The notes under the pieces were generated by a model. It made no database searches. It saw only the letters and a list, made by a program, of their open reading frames with translations, and was not told the origin of the DNA. Below are positions 11,588-20,225 of a DNA stretch of 64,000 nucleotides, piece by piece (position 1 is the first letter of the stretch; every line of letters begins with the position of its first letter). The DNA is from Hydrogenoanaerobacterium saccharovorans (lineage in GTDB: Bacteria; Bacillota; Clostridia; Oscillospirales; Ruminococcaceae): assembly GCF_016901815.1 (NCBI RefSeq), contig NZ_JACSNR010000002.1, positions 124,001 to 188,000 of the forward strand. Reading direction: 5' to 3'. The translations under genes were made by a program, and so were the position numbers.

Positions 11588-11926
11588 ATGTCTGTATCTC
11601 CCCTGCCGGAATCCCGGCCGATCCTCAGCCAGATGCCCTCCGACCCGGAACTGGAACGGCTCAGCGAAGTGTTCAAGATCTTCTCGGACAACAGCCGTCT
11701 GCGCATCATTGCCGCCCTGCTGGAAAAGGAACTGTGCGTCTATGACCTCACCCAGGCCCTGGGCATGACCCAGTCGGCGGTATCCCATCAGCTCCGGCTG
11801 CTGCGCAATGCCCACCTGGTCAAGACCCGCCGGGAAGGCAAAAGCATCTTTTACAGCCTGGATGATGACCATGTCGTCACCATTATGAGCCAGGGTCTGG
11901 CCCATATCCGTCACACCGGACGCTGA
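11588..11926 (+). CDS. ArsR/SmtB-family repressor with a complete alpha-5 zinc-type site
   Basis: Winged-helix metalloregulator of 112 residues (DNA recognition helix TQSAVSHQLRLLRNA, wing KTRREGKSIFYSL). In the C-terminal helix D93, H95, H106 and H109 reproduce the D-x-H-x10-H-x2-H spacing of Zn/Co sensors such as CzrA and SmtB. The alpha-3 motif is ELCVYDL with only one cysteine, so arsenic or cadmium sensing through that site is unlikely. No metal transporter is adjacent, so its target is unknown. AAAGGAA precedes the ATG. Confidence 0.9.
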   Translation: MSVSPLPESRPILSQMPSDPELERLSEVFKIFSDNSRLRIIAALLEKELCVYDLTQALGMTQSAVSHQLRLLRNAHLVKTRREGKSIFYSLDDDHVVTIMSQGLAHIRHTGR

Positions 11927-11958
11927 CAAAATTCCCGATTTTTCCATATATTCCGGCA

Positions 11959-11993
11959 GCTCTGCTATACTTTCCGTATTGCAGAGCATTTTT
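11959..11993 (+). terminator. Terminator after the ArsR gene
   Basis: GCTCTGC-TATAC stem pairs with GTATT-GCAGAGC (one mismatch), followed by ATTTTTCT. Confidence 0.8.
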
Positions 11994-12129
11994 CTACTAT
12001 AAGTAAAAACTTTCCGGGAGTTCTGCGCTGTTTTTCGGAAATTCGACACAGCCTACCCGCTATAATAAAGGCACCGGGGACACAGAAGTCTGCCCCGAGG
12101 CCCCTTGTAACCGGAAAGGATGATCAAAC

Positions 12130-12336
12130 ATGACTACCAAAACCATAGCCGCGGAAGAATATCTGTGCCAGCTGCAGCTGGAAATTCTCCGGCTGCGTGA
12201 AGTCGTATCCGGACTGTACCGTGCCGGCGAGGACCGGCAGAATGATGTATTCTATCGCTATGAGAATCTGCTCAACCACAAGTGCGCGGAATACCTGGAG
12301 CTTGTGGAGGCTTTGGAGCAGGCGGAAAATCAGTAA
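12130..12336 (+). CDS. Small helical protein, unknown function
   Basis: Sixty-eight residues, predicted almost entirely alpha-helical (LCQLQLEILRLREVVSGLYRAG, then NLLNHKCAEYLELVEALEQAEN). GGAAAGGA lies upstream of the ATG at a usual distance, and a TATAAT occurs about 70 bases upstream, so it has its own leader. No family is recognised. The downstream gap to 12463 contains a TATAAT at about 12394 that probably serves the lipoprotein gene. Confidence 0.65.
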   Translation: MTTKTIAAEEYLCQLQLEILRLREVVSGLYRAGEDRQNDVFYRYENLLNHKCAEYLELVEALEQAENQ

Positions 12337-12463
12337 ACCAGCATCTGCGCATTTTCCCACAAATTTCTCTGGTAATCCGGCGCTGTTTTGTGTATAATGG
12401 GGCTAAGAATCGAAGCCCCGGGAAACAGGACTGTTTCCCTGACAAAATACACAGAGGTGCCAA

Positions 12464-13774
12464 ATGAACATGAAACAAATCATATCCACCCTGACAGCCG
12501 GACTGCTTTCCGCAGTATTGCTGGCTGGCTGTACTATCTTTGTGGACGGCGATGCAGTCACTTCCATGGATCTGGTGGATGAAGGAGGGGTGACCCTCAG
12601 TTCGGTGAGCGACTGGACTCCGGGGGAAAGCCGTACCTTCCATCTCAATGAGCTGCCGGAGGGCTGCGAAGTCAATGTGGTTTCCTCCGACCGGGAACTA
12701 ATGACCGCCGACTATGCCGACAATGCCATCACCCTCACAGCTGTGGAAAGCGGACATGCCATTGTGACGGTGGAGCTTTCGATGAACGGCTCCAGCCTCT
12801 CCAAGAGCTATGAGATCCAGATCACAGCCCGGCACATGCAGGCCGGCATGACCCTGATCGACTCCCGGGCTATCCAGCCGGAAAACGCCCTGGAAAGTGC
12901 CTTCCACCCCGAGCGGGAAAACTTCGGCTCTGCCACCTTTGCCTCGGGCTATCTGGAACTGCAGGCCGGCAATCAGGCCACAATCCTGTTCACCGGCTTT
13001 GATGTCACCGACGGCGAACCCAAGCCCCTGGAAACTCCGGTGACTGTGCGTTCCTCCGAAAATGAGGTCACCTTTGACGGAACCTACTACCTCTCGGAGG
13101 ACCGGGTGATCCTCCAGTGCCCCAAAGCCGGACAGTATACCCTGGATCTGGTGCTGAGCTGTGAAGGCTATGCCGATCTTCCGGTACAGATCCAGATCAG
13201 CGTATCCGAACCCTCCCAGAGCATTGCCCTCTCCGCCAAGGGATTTGACGCCTACGCTCCCACCGTGGAAGTGGGCAGCAGCATCATTCTCGATGCGGAG
13301 ACTGTTTCGGAGGATACTGTTCTCACCGTCACCGCGGACAACAGCATCGTCACTGCCACAGTGGGCGAGGACAAGCGCATCACCATCACCGCTGTGGAGG
13401 AGGGCACCGGCAGTGTGACCATCCACGCCTCCACTCCCGGATACCAGGATGCCCAGCTGACCCTGCAGGTTCACTCGGTGCCGGAACTGATCTCGATGAC
13501 CATTCTCGGAGACCGTCTGGAGCGCAACAATGTAGTTCATCTGGCTGAGGGGGAGATCGTGGAACTGACAGTCCTCAACCCCTCGGAAGGCGACCTGTCC
13601 CATGAGATCGATGACCCCGCCATTGTATCGGCTGTACAGAAGTCAAACAAACTGGAACTGGAGGGCCTTGCCGCCGGTGAGACCACCATCACACTCACCT
13701 GCCAGCGCAGCGGGTACAGCACCAACACCAAAACCCTGACCATTATCGTCACCGAAGCGGAACCCGAAGAGTAA
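12464..13774 (+). CDS. Secreted lipoprotein with bacterial Ig-like repeats
   Basis: Signal peptide with lipobox LLAGC (modified Cys about residue 23), so it is anchored on the outer face of the membrane. The remaining 410 residues are Thr/Ser/Val-rich beta-strand repeats; motifs such as ITLTAVESGHAIVTVEL, ITAVEEGTGSVTIHAS and LEGLAAGETTITLTCQRSGY recur in the way typical of Big_2-type immunoglobulin folds, perhaps four domains. GAGGTG sits 6 bases before the first ATG. The substrate or partner is unknown. It is monocistronic, with a strong terminator after it. Confidence 0.8.
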   Translation: MNMKQIISTLTAGLLSAVLLAGCTIFVDGDAVTSMDLVDEGGVTLSSVSDWTPGESRTFHLNELPEGCEVNVVSSDRELMTADYADNAITLTAVESGHAIVTVELSMNGSSLSKSYEIQITARHMQAGMTLIDSRAIQPENALESAFHPERENFGSATFASGYLELQAGNQATILFTGFDVTDGEPKPLETPVTVRSSENEVTFDGTYYLSEDRVILQCPKAGQYTLDLVLSCEGYADLPVQIQISVSEPSQSIALSAKGFDAYAPTVEVGSSIILDAETVSEDTVLTVTADNSIVTATVGEDKRITITAVEEGTGSVTIHASTPGYQDAQLTLQVHSVPELISMTILGDRLERNNVVHLAEGEIVELTVLNPSEGDLSHEIDDPAIVSAVQKSNKLELEGLAAGETTITLTCQRSGYSTNTKTLTIIVTEAEPEE

Positions 13775-13784
13775 TCCCGCACTG

Positions 13785-13817
13785 AAAAAGACGGAGCCAG
13801 CTGGCCCCGTCTTTTTT
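13785..13817 (+). terminator. Terminator after the Ig-like lipoprotein
   Basis: AAAAAGACGG...CCGTCTTTTTT hairpin with GCCAGCTGGC at its top. Confidence 0.9.
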
Positions 13818-13833
13818 GTTCACAAAATTGCCC

Positions 13834-13862
13834 TTGTATCGTCCACAGGATCATGCTATGAT
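13834..13862 (+). promoter_or_regulatory. Promoter for the 92-residue membrane protein
   Basis: TTGTAT and TATGAT separated by 17 bases, about 30 bases before the ribosome binding site. Confidence 0.6.
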
Positions 13863-13896
13863 CTCTGTATCAAGCATATAATACAGGAGGGATCGT

Positions 13897-14175
13897 ATGC
13901 AGCAAAGCCGCTTTTTTCAATGGGGTCTGAGACTGGGTTCCGCCGGCGTCCTGCTTCTATTGGGCGTAATCATTTCGGGCATCGCCGCCCCGAATCCGTT
14001 GTTTTCTGTCCTCACCCTGTCCGGAATAGTTCTCTGCGGCACAGGGGTTCTGCTGTTTGGCATCAGCTGGCTCCAAACAATGATCCAGGCGCTCCGCAGC
14101 CGGGACTACAAACGGGCGCTGCTGCTCCTGCTGGGTGCAGCCCTGATCCTGCTGCCTGACCTTCTCCGGCGATGA
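13897..14175 (+). CDS. Small polytopic membrane protein, unknown function
   Basis: Ninety-two residues with three hydrophobic segments (about 10-30, 36-58 and 72-88) separated by short polar loops (RSRDYKR). The start has AGGAGGG at a good distance. No family is recognised. It is a single-gene unit between its promoter and a shared bidirectional terminator. Confidence 0.7.
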   Translation: MQQSRFFQWGLRLGSAGVLLLLGVIISGIAAPNPLFSVLTLSGIVLCGTGVLLFGISWLQTMIQALRSRDYKRALLLLLGAALILLPDLLRR

Positions 14176-14190
14176 ATGCCGCCCGCATCC

Positions 14191-14230
14191 AAAAAAGCCC
14201 TCCTCCCGCAAATGGGAGAAGGGCTTTTAT
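14191..14230. terminator. Bidirectional terminator between the small membrane protein and the Sir2 operon
   Basis: AAAAAAGCCCT-C-CTCCC stem with GGGAG-A-AGGGCTTTTA; A- and T-rich flanks on both sides serve convergent genes. Confidence 0.9.
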
Positions 14231-14235
14231 CGTTT

Positions 14236-14955
14236 CTACTGAATCCGGGAGAGCACTTCGCCGATCTTTCCCCGGATCACAAGGTCTGCCTTCTGGTCCA
14301 TGGGGGTGGGCGACAGGTTCACCAGCGCCAGACAGTCCCCCTCAAAGTACCGGATCAGCCCGGCGGCAGGATAGACCGCCAGCGAAGTCCCGGCAATGAG
14401 CAGGGTATCCGCCTGGGAGATGGCATCCACAGCCGCTGTCAGGGTGCGGGGGTCCAGTTCCTCCTCATAGAGCACAACCTCCGGCTTGATAATGCCGCCG
14501 CATTCACACCGGGGCACGCCGTCGGTGGTGAGAATGGCCTCCAGGCCATACTTCCGTCCGCAGCGCATGCAGCGGTTGCGGTGGATGCTCCCATGCAGTT
14601 CCAGCACATTTTTGCTGCCCGCCATCTGGTGCAGGCCGTCGATATTCTGGGTGACCACCGCGGTCACACGGCCCTCGGCTTCCAGTTCCGCCAGACGGAT
14701 ATGGGCCGCGTTGGGCTTTGCCCTGGGCCAGACCATCTCCCGGCGGTAGAACTCATAGAACTCGTCCGGGTGCGCCATAAAGAAGCTGTGGCTCACCATC
14801 ACTTCGGGCGGATAGGCATACTGCCGCCCATAGATGCCGCCGGCGCTCCGGAAATCCGGGATGCCCGATTCGGTGCTCACTCCGGCGCCGCCGAAAAAGA
14901 CTGTCTTACGCCCCGGCGCCATTGCCTGGGCCAGCGCTTCCATCTGCTTGTCCAT
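14236..14955 (-). CDS. cobB: NAD-dependent protein deacylase, sirtuin family
   Basis: Class III deacetylase of 239 residues removing acyl groups from lysines with NAD+. It has the NAD-binding motif GAGVSTESGIPDFRS (about 23-37), TQNIDGLH, the catalytic histidine in LELHGS, and a four-cysteine zinc module (CMRC ... CEC). Its start lies inside the 3' end of the CCA-adding enzyme gene (50-base overlap), with GGAGGAA just upstream of the ATG, so it is translated from the same mRNA. It is the last gene of a five-gene leftward operon. Confidence 0.94.
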   Translation of the reverse strand: MDKQMEALAQAMAPGRKTVFFGGAGVSTESGIPDFRSAGGIYGRQYAYPPEVMVSHSFFMAHPDEFYEFYRREMVWPRAKPNAAHIRLAELEAEGRVTAVVTQNIDGLHQMAGSKNVLELHGSIHRNRCMRCGRKYGLEAILTTDGVPRCECGGIIKPEVVLYEEELDPRTLTAAVDAISQADTLLIAGTSLAVYPAAGLIRYFEGDCLALVNLSPTPMDQKADLVIRGKIGEVLSRIQ

Positions 14956-16186
14956 CTTGGTTCCTCCACTTCTGTTCCGCCAGCGCCAGTAGCGCCGCCG
15001 GAGTATTCTCCGTTTCTCCCGCTATGACCGCTTCCAGCAGTTCCCGGAGAAGCTGTCCCAGTGCCGGGCCAGCCGGGATTCCCCGGGCAGTCAGCTCCCG
15101 CCCGGACACCGCCAGCTCCCGCAGGCTGCGGCAGTAACCGCCGCTCTCCACCCGGGAAAGCCAGTCCAGCTCCTTTTTTCGGGCCGAGTCCGCTGCCGCA
15201 GCGGCTTCCAGCGCGGCCCGGTAAGCTGAGGGGGAATCATCTGCCGACCTCCGCCACACCTCCCGGAACGACTCTGCCGGAGGCAGGGCCAGACAGCCCG
15301 CCGCCTCCCGGAAGAGACGCTCCCGGTTTCCGGACAGCCGCAGCGGGGCGCACAGTTCCCGGACGGCTCCGTCCCAGTCCTCCGTCCCACCGGGGGCTGA
15401 CCCATGCCGCACCTCCCAGAGGCCGCCTGCCAGCAGCAGGGCCCGGCTCTCCGGGGAAGGTGCCTGGCAAAGGGCCTCTTTCCATGCTGCCGGGAGCCGC
15501 CCCAGGCCGGGGAAGACGCCCTCCCACAGGGGCAGCAGTTCCAGCGCCCCGGCAAAGTGATGTCCGGCGAGGTATTTTTCCCACTCGGCAGTGATCCGCT
15601 CCCGGGACACAGCTGCCGCCTCCCCGGCGAGTTCCTCGCCCGCCCGGAGGGTGGCCTCCTCCACCCGAAACCCCAGTTCCGAGGCAAACCGGGCACACCG
15701 CAGGATGCGCAAAGCGTCCTCCCGGAACCGCCGGCAGGGGTCTCCTACACAGCGCAGCAGACGGGCGGCAAGATCCGCCTGTCCGCCGAAGGGGTCCCGG
15801 AGTTCGCCCCGGCAGCTCAGAGCCATGGCGTTCACTGTGAAATCCCGCCGGGCCAGATCCTCCCGGAGGTCGGGCACAAACCGCACCGATTCGGGGTGGC
15901 GGTGATCCCGGTACTCGCCGTCGGTGCGGAAGGTGGTCATCTCCAGGACGCCGCCCTCGGTCACCACTCCGATGGTACCGTGTTTACGCCCGTCCTCCAC
16001 CAGCCGGTGATCCCGGAACAGCCAGGCGGTGCGGTCAGGCAGACAGGATACTGTCAGGTCATAGTCATGCACCGGACGGCCCAGCAGCCGGTCCCGGACA
16101 CAGCCGCCCACCAGCCAGGCCTCTTCACTGTTCTGTTCCAGCCGCAGCATCGCTTCGGTCACCCAGTGGGGCAGGGGTTCTCTCAT
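14906..16186 (-). CDS. cca: CCA-adding tRNA nucleotidyltransferase
   Basis: Class II nucleotidyltransferase of 426 residues that builds or repairs the tRNA 3' CCA end. It shows GGCVRDRLLG followed by DYDLT (metal-binding aspartates), RRDFTVNAMA, FREDALRILRCARFASELGF and the RERITAEW motif of the neck domain. The C-terminal body is variable and Arg/Glu-rich, as usual. It overlaps the preceding gene by 4 bases and the sirtuin gene by 50. Several tRNA genes in related genomes lack an encoded CCA, which this enzyme would supply. Confidence 0.94.
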   Translation of the reverse strand: MREPLPHWVTEAMLRLEQNSEEAWLVGGCVRDRLLGRPVHDYDLTVSCLPDRTAWLFRDHRLVEDGRKHGTIGVVTEGGVLEMTTFRTDGEYRDHRHPESVRFVPDLREDLARRDFTVNAMALSCRGELRDPFGGQADLAARLLRCVGDPCRRFREDALRILRCARFASELGFRVEEATLRAGEELAGEAAAVSRERITAEWEKYLAGHHFAGALELLPLWEGVFPGLGRLPAAWKEALCQAPSPESRALLLAGGLWEVRHGSAPGGTEDWDGAVRELCAPLRLSGNRERLFREAAGCLALPPAESFREVWRRSADDSPSAYRAALEAAAAADSARKKELDWLSRVESGGYCRSLRELAVSGRELTARGIPAGPALGQLLRELLEAVIAGETENTPAALLALAEQKWRNQDGQADGSAGPGNGAGA

Positions 16187-16896
16187 GGCTGTTTCACTCC
16201 TTGGGGATTCACCCGTTCATACAGTGTCCTGCGTCCGTCCTTGCCTGCCGGGCGCACCGCTCCCAGCTTCATCAGCGCCGAAAGCCCGCCGCTCATGCCC
16301 CGCACCGAAAGCCGGGTGAGCTTCCGCAGTTCCTCCCGTGTAAACGGGTCGGGCAGTCCGGGCGGGAGCAGTGCTCCAAGCTCCGTCGGGAAGGCCAGGT
16401 CCAGTTCCTCACCAAAGGCGGTGGGCACCCGGTCCAGCCGCCGGCAGAGGGAGCGCCCCACCCGTTTGGAAGGGGTTTCGGTGCGGTATTCGTCGGCGTC
16501 CACCAGGATCAGCCGCAGCCGCACACCCGGACGCTCTGCCAGCGGCAGCAGCCGGGGCAGCTGGTAATAGGCCTCCCACCAGCCGCCCTTTTTCGGGGAG
16601 CGGCGGCGGGAGAGCAACTCCCCCTCTTCCGACAGGATGACCAGGGTCTTTTCCCGGACAATGGGCAGTACAATGGTCACAGGATATTCCTTTGGCAGAC
16701 GCAGCAGTTTCTTCACCAGCGGGGTCACACTGCCGGTCTGCACTTCCAGGAGCTGTCCGTCCCGGAATATATCCGCCACAAACCCTGCCACCGGTACCTC
16801 CTGATACTGGCGGTTCGGTTCCAGATAGTCCTTCACCGCCCGGTGCAGGGTGCGTTCACTCAATGTGCTGAACCGGAACTCACAGTCCCCGCTCAC
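16183..16896 (-). CDS. Hypothetical protein with PD-(D/E)xK-like nuclease signature
   Basis: Protein of 237 residues. Near the N-terminus the pattern VADIFRDGQLLEVQTGS gives D42, E51 and Q53, the spacing of a D-ExQ variant of the PD-(D/E)xK nuclease core, preceded by a helix. A later section (TREELRKLTRLSVRGMSGGLSALMKLGAV) looks like a winged-helix domain. The start is GTG at 16896 with GGAGG 9 bases before it, overlapping the upstream gene by 17 bases; its end overlaps cca by 4. Tight packing suggests translational coupling. The nuclease assignment rests on motif spacing only. Confidence 0.65.
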   Translation of the reverse strand: MSGDCEFRFSTLSERTLHRAVKDYLEPNRQYQEVPVAGFVADIFRDGQLLEVQTGSVTPLVKKLLRLPKEYPVTIVLPIVREKTLVILSEEGELLSRRRSPKKGGWWEAYYQLPRLLPLAERPGVRLRLILVDADEYRTETPSKRVGRSLCRRLDRVPTAFGEELDLAFPTELGALLPPGLPDPFTREELRKLTRLSVRGMSGGLSALMKLGAVRPAGKDGRRTLYERVNPQGVKQP

Positions 16897-17317
16897 GCAG
16901 CAGTTCCTCCATCAGGTCACCGGCACGGCGCATCAGGTCCTTGCAGCCATCGGGCTGACCCTTTACCCAGCCCTCCTTGAGCTCCCGGCAGAACTCGCTG
17001 CCGAACTCCTGACAGAACCGCTCATGGTACTGGGCAGCCAGTTCCCGCAGTTCGGGGCAGCTGTCGCCGATGGGGGTGCTCCCCTCGGGCAGACGGCTCA
17101 CCATGTACCGGCCCAGGGCGCTCTCGGCGCCGATGAGTGCTCCGCATACGCTGCCGCAGCCCATACCGCCGCCGAATGCCGCCATATACCGGGCATCTTC
17201 CAGGCCGCCGCCGATCCCCAGGGCATCGGTCAGCGCCATGGAGGTATTTTCCGCACAGTTGATGTGTGCGTTCGGCATGGTCAGATACTTTTCCAGTTCC
17301 TTACGATACTCGCTCAT
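16880..17317 (-). CDS. C_GCAxxG_C_C-family redox protein
   Basis: Protein of 145 residues with the pattern INCAENTSMAL, GGGMGCGSVCGALIGA, then further conserved cysteines (GDSCPEL, RFCQEFGSEFC and DGCKDL). These match the putative redox-active C_GCAxxG_C_C family, whose biochemical role is unproven. It is the second gene of the leftward operon, 3 bases after the HAD gene. Confidence 0.85.
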   Translation of the reverse strand: MSEYRKELEKYLTMPNAHINCAENTSMALTDALGIGGGLEDARYMAAFGGGMGCGSVCGALIGAESALGRYMVSRLPEGSTPIGDSCPELRELAAQYHERFCQEFGSEFCRELKEGWVKGQPDGCKDLMRRAGDLMEELLRERGL

Positions 17318-17320
17318 GTG

Positions 17321-18022
17321 TTACAGATCCTTTCCATTCAGTATATCAATAAACTCGCTGAGTCCGGACACAGTATAGGTGGGGGCGGGCATGTCCTCCG
17401 GCAGTGCCTTCCCCTTGGGGTTGAACCAGCAGGTGTCGATGCCGAACTGCTGTCCGCCTTTAATATCCGAGGTGAGGGAATCTCCGATGATGATGCATTC
17501 GCTCTTATCCCCGGCGCCGCTCACCGCAAAGGCACGCTCAAAATACCGGGGATCGGGCTTCTCTGCCCCGGCATCGTCCGATACCACGACTTTATCCAGC
17601 CAGGGTTCCAGACCCGAGGCCGCAATGCGCCGGTGCTGGGTGGCCGATACGCCGTTGGTGGCGATGATGAGCACGCCGTTTTCATGGATAAACCGGCAGA
17701 GCTCCTCGGCGCCGTCAATGGTACGGGTACAGAGCGCCAGGTTGTTCAGGTAGTCGGCATTGTACTGGGCCGGGTCGATGCCGGTGATGCCCAGCTCCTC
17801 AAACAGCTCCCGGAACCGGCGCACCACCAGGGCCTCCTTGGTGATCTCCCGGCGTTCCATCATCTTCCACAGCGGGGCATTGATGGCCTGATAGCGCTCC
17901 AGTTCCGCTTCCCCGAAAGAAAGCCCCCGGCTCTGGGCAGTATAATAAAAGGAGTACTCCTCTGCCGCTTCAAAATCCAGCAGGGTATTGTCCAGATCCA
18001 CAAATATATATCGGTATTTCAC
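17321..18022 (-). CDS. HAD-superfamily hydrolase, YjjG/YfnB-type nucleotidase
   Basis: Protein of 233 residues. Motif I is FVDLDNTLLDF with the nucleophile Asp, motif II is ATNG, motif III is the Lys in AEKPDPRYF, and motif IV is IIGDSLTSDIKGG. The helical cap between motifs I and II and the FVDLDNT start match the YjjG group, which removes phosphate from non-canonical pyrimidine nucleotides. First gene of the operon ending in the sirtuin. AAAGGAGAA lies before the ATG. Confidence 0.88.
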   Translation of the reverse strand: MKYRYIFVDLDNTLLDFEAAEEYSFYYTAQSRGLSFGEAELERYQAINAPLWKMMERREITKEALVVRRFRELFEELGITGIDPAQYNADYLNNLALCTRTIDGAEELCRFIHENGVLIIATNGVSATQHRRIAASGLEPWLDKVVVSDDAGAEKPDPRYFERAFAVSGAGDKSECIIIGDSLTSDIKGGQQFGIDTCWFNPKGKALPEDMPAPTYTVSGLSEFIDILNGKDL

Positions 18023-18125
18023 TTGCCATTCTCCTTTTGGAAATATCAGAATCAGATCCTGTTCCAGTATATCACCCTTTCACCCGGAGCGCCAGTGCAT
18101 GCGCGGGGATTTCACTGTTTGTTCA

Positions 18126-18155
18126 TTGACTTGCCCAGTCCTTTCGTCCTATAAT
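18126..18155 (+). promoter_or_regulatory. Sigma-A promoter for the amidotransferase-like hydrolase
   Basis: TTGACT and TATAAT separated by 18 bases; the leader to the ATG at 18245 is about 80 bases. Confidence 0.8.
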
Positions 18156-18244
18156 AGTACACAATGAAACCGGACAGTCCGGGACAAACTTCTGCTGTGA
18201 ACCACAGCTGTGATACTTCGGCAAATGGAAAGGAGATTATTCTC

Positions 18245-18949
18245 ATGCGACCTGTGATTGGAATTACCCCTCTGATGGATACAAAACTGGACAGCTACTG
18301 GATGCTGCCGGACTATATGCAGGCAGTGCAGCAGGCGGGCGGTCTGCCGCTGATGCTCCCGTTCCAGTATGATGACGAGTCGATCGACCGGATGGTGGAG
18401 CTCTGTGACGGACTGATCTTCACCGGCGGTGAGGATATTGATCCCTCCTGGTACCATGCCGAGCGTCTGCCGGTATGCGGCGAGAGCATTGCTGTCCGGG
18501 ACGAACTGGAGATTCGTCTGCTGCGTGCCGCACTGGCTGCCAAAAAGCCGGTGCTGTGCATCTGCCGCGGCCTGCAGCTCTTCAATGTGGTGATGGGCGG
18601 TACCCTGTGGCAGGATCTGCCCAGCCAGCGCCCCTCTGAGATCAAGCATTCCCAGGGCAAGCCCTATGGCGCCGCCACCCACTCTGTGGAACTGGTTCCG
18701 GGCAGTCCGCTCCATACCCTGCTGGGACAGTCCACCATCGGCGTCAACACCCGTCACCATCAGGCCATCCGGGAACTGGCTCCCAGTCTGGCAGTCATGG
18801 CAACTTCGCCGGACGGCCTGATTGAAAGCATCTGTCTGCCGGGCAGCCGCTTTGCCTGGGGCGTACAGTGGCATCCGGAACACATGGCTCCGGATGATGC
18901 CAACAGCGTCAAGATCTTTGAGGCTTTTGTCGAGGCCTGCATCGACTGA
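18245..18949 (+). CDS. Class I glutamine amidotransferase-like peptidase (PuuD/gamma-glutamyl-GABA hydrolase type)
   Basis: Protein of 234 residues cleaving gamma-glutamyl amide bonds. The nucleophile is C107 in CICRGLQ, with H210 and E212 in QWHPEH, and the early GGEDIDPSWY segment is characteristic of the PuuD group. ATG 18245 is preferred because AGGAG lies upstream; 27 further in-frame codons would read through the promoter leader. It may act on gamma-glutamyl compounds alongside the gamma-glutamyltransferase at 23.9 kb, but that link is inference. It lies 43 bases before the exporter gene. Confidence 0.9.
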   Translation: MRPVIGITPLMDTKLDSYWMLPDYMQAVQQAGGLPLMLPFQYDDESIDRMVELCDGLIFTGGEDIDPSWYHAERLPVCGESIAVRDELEIRLLRAALAAKKPVLCICRGLQLFNVVMGGTLWQDLPSQRPSEIKHSQGKPYGAATHSVELVPGSPLHTLLGQSTIGVNTRHHQAIRELAPSLAVMATSPDGLIESICLPGSRFAWGVQWHPEHMAPDDANSVKIFEAFVEACID

Positions 18950-18992
18950 ACCAGCGGCTTTTCTGCCGCAGAAAAGGAATGATGATTCATCT

Positions 18993-20225
18993 ATGTCCAC
19001 CAAGGAACTCAAGCCCTACCTTCTGCTGATTACCTATGCCGGCGTGGTCTTTTTAACTGTGACCCATCTGGACCGTATCCTCGGTCAGATCAGCTGGATC
19101 ACTTCGGTGATCATGCCCTTTACCATCGCGCTGGTCATCGCCTTTGTGCTCAACCGTCCCTATAAGCTGATCCGCCACCGGTTCTATACCCCGCTTCTGC
19201 AAAAAGCCGGACTCTCCGAAAAGAAAGTCGGTTCCATCTCCGGTGTGTTCTCCATTCTGAGCGTCTATTTCCTGCTCTTCTTCATTGTGGGAAAGCTGGT
19301 CAGCTCGGTGATCCCGGAACTAATCGTTTCCATCGAAACCTTCAGCAGCAATATGGACGACTACCTCAGTGACATGACCGCACTGATTTCCAGAATATCC
19401 ACCCAGTTCCAGCTGAACAGTGAAATTGCCAGACTGCTCAATACCTACTGGCAGGATCTGCTCGCCGGCATCTACCAGACCCTCAACACCCTGCTCCCGG
19501 CTCTGGTGGACTTCTCCATGGGCGCTGCCACCAGCATCTACAATGTGTTCAGCGGCCTGATTATCTCCATCTATCTGCTCACCGGCAAGGATAAGCTGAT
19601 CCGCACCTTCAAGAAGATGCTCTATGCCTTCCTGCCGGACCGCTGGGCGGATTATGCCATGCATGTGGGGCATGTGGCAAACCGCTCCTTCGGCGGCTTC
19701 CTCACCGGACAGATCATCGACTCGGCTATCGTGGGGCTGCTCTGCTTCCTGGGCATGAGCGTGATGAAGATGCCCTATGCCATGCTCTCGTCGGTGATCG
19801 TCGGCGTCACCAACATCATTCCCTACTTCGGCCCCATCATCGGCGCCATTCCCGGCGTGGTGCTCCTGCTCCTCTCCAATCCCATCAAGGCGGTGCTGTT
19901 CATTATCCTGATCGTCTGCATCCAGCAGTTTGACGGCAATATCATGGCGCCCCGGATCGTGGGCAGCAGCATCGGTGTATCCGGCGTGTGGGTGCTGTTC
20001 TCCATCATCGTCGGCGGCAGCCTGTTCGGGGTCCCCGGCATGGTGGCGGGTCTCCCGGCCTTCAGCGTGATCTATGTGCTGGTGCGGGAACAGGCGCACC
20101 GCCGTCTGCTCGCCAAGAACCGCCAGATCAACAATCCCGAGGAACACCTCTGCGAAGGGGACAGCTGTGTGCTGGATGACTCGGTGGCTGAAATCTTCGG
20201 AAAGGAGCCGGAACAGCCCCAGTGA
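18993..20225 (+). CDS. AI-2E family transporter (PerM/YtvI-like)
   Basis: Integral membrane protein of 410 residues with about eight membrane segments. Two lie near the N-terminus, followed by a soluble middle region (ETFSSNMDDYLSDMTALIS). The conserved C-terminal half contains GFLTGQIIDSAIVGLLCFLGM and NIIPYFGPIIGAIPG and is typical of the family. Members export diverse small molecules; some are Na+/H+ antiporters. ATG 18993 has AAAGGA upstream. Four-base overlap (GTGA) with the following lipoprotein gene indicates coupled translation. Confidence 0.9.
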   Translation: MSTKELKPYLLLITYAGVVFLTVTHLDRILGQISWITSVIMPFTIALVIAFVLNRPYKLIRHRFYTPLLQKAGLSEKKVGSISGVFSILSVYFLLFFIVGKLVSSVIPELIVSIETFSSNMDDYLSDMTALISRISTQFQLNSEIARLLNTYWQDLLAGIYQTLNTLLPALVDFSMGAATSIYNVFSGLIISIYLLTGKDKLIRTFKKMLYAFLPDRWADYAMHVGHVANRSFGGFLTGQIIDSAIVGLLCFLGMSVMKMPYAMLSSVIVGVTNIIPYFGPIIGAIPGVVLLLLSNPIKAVLFIILIVCIQQFDGNIMAPRIVGSSIGVSGVWVLFSIIVGGSLFGVPGMVAGLPAFSVIYVLVREQAHRRLLAKNRQINNPEEHLCEGDSCVLDDSVAEIFGKEPEQPQ

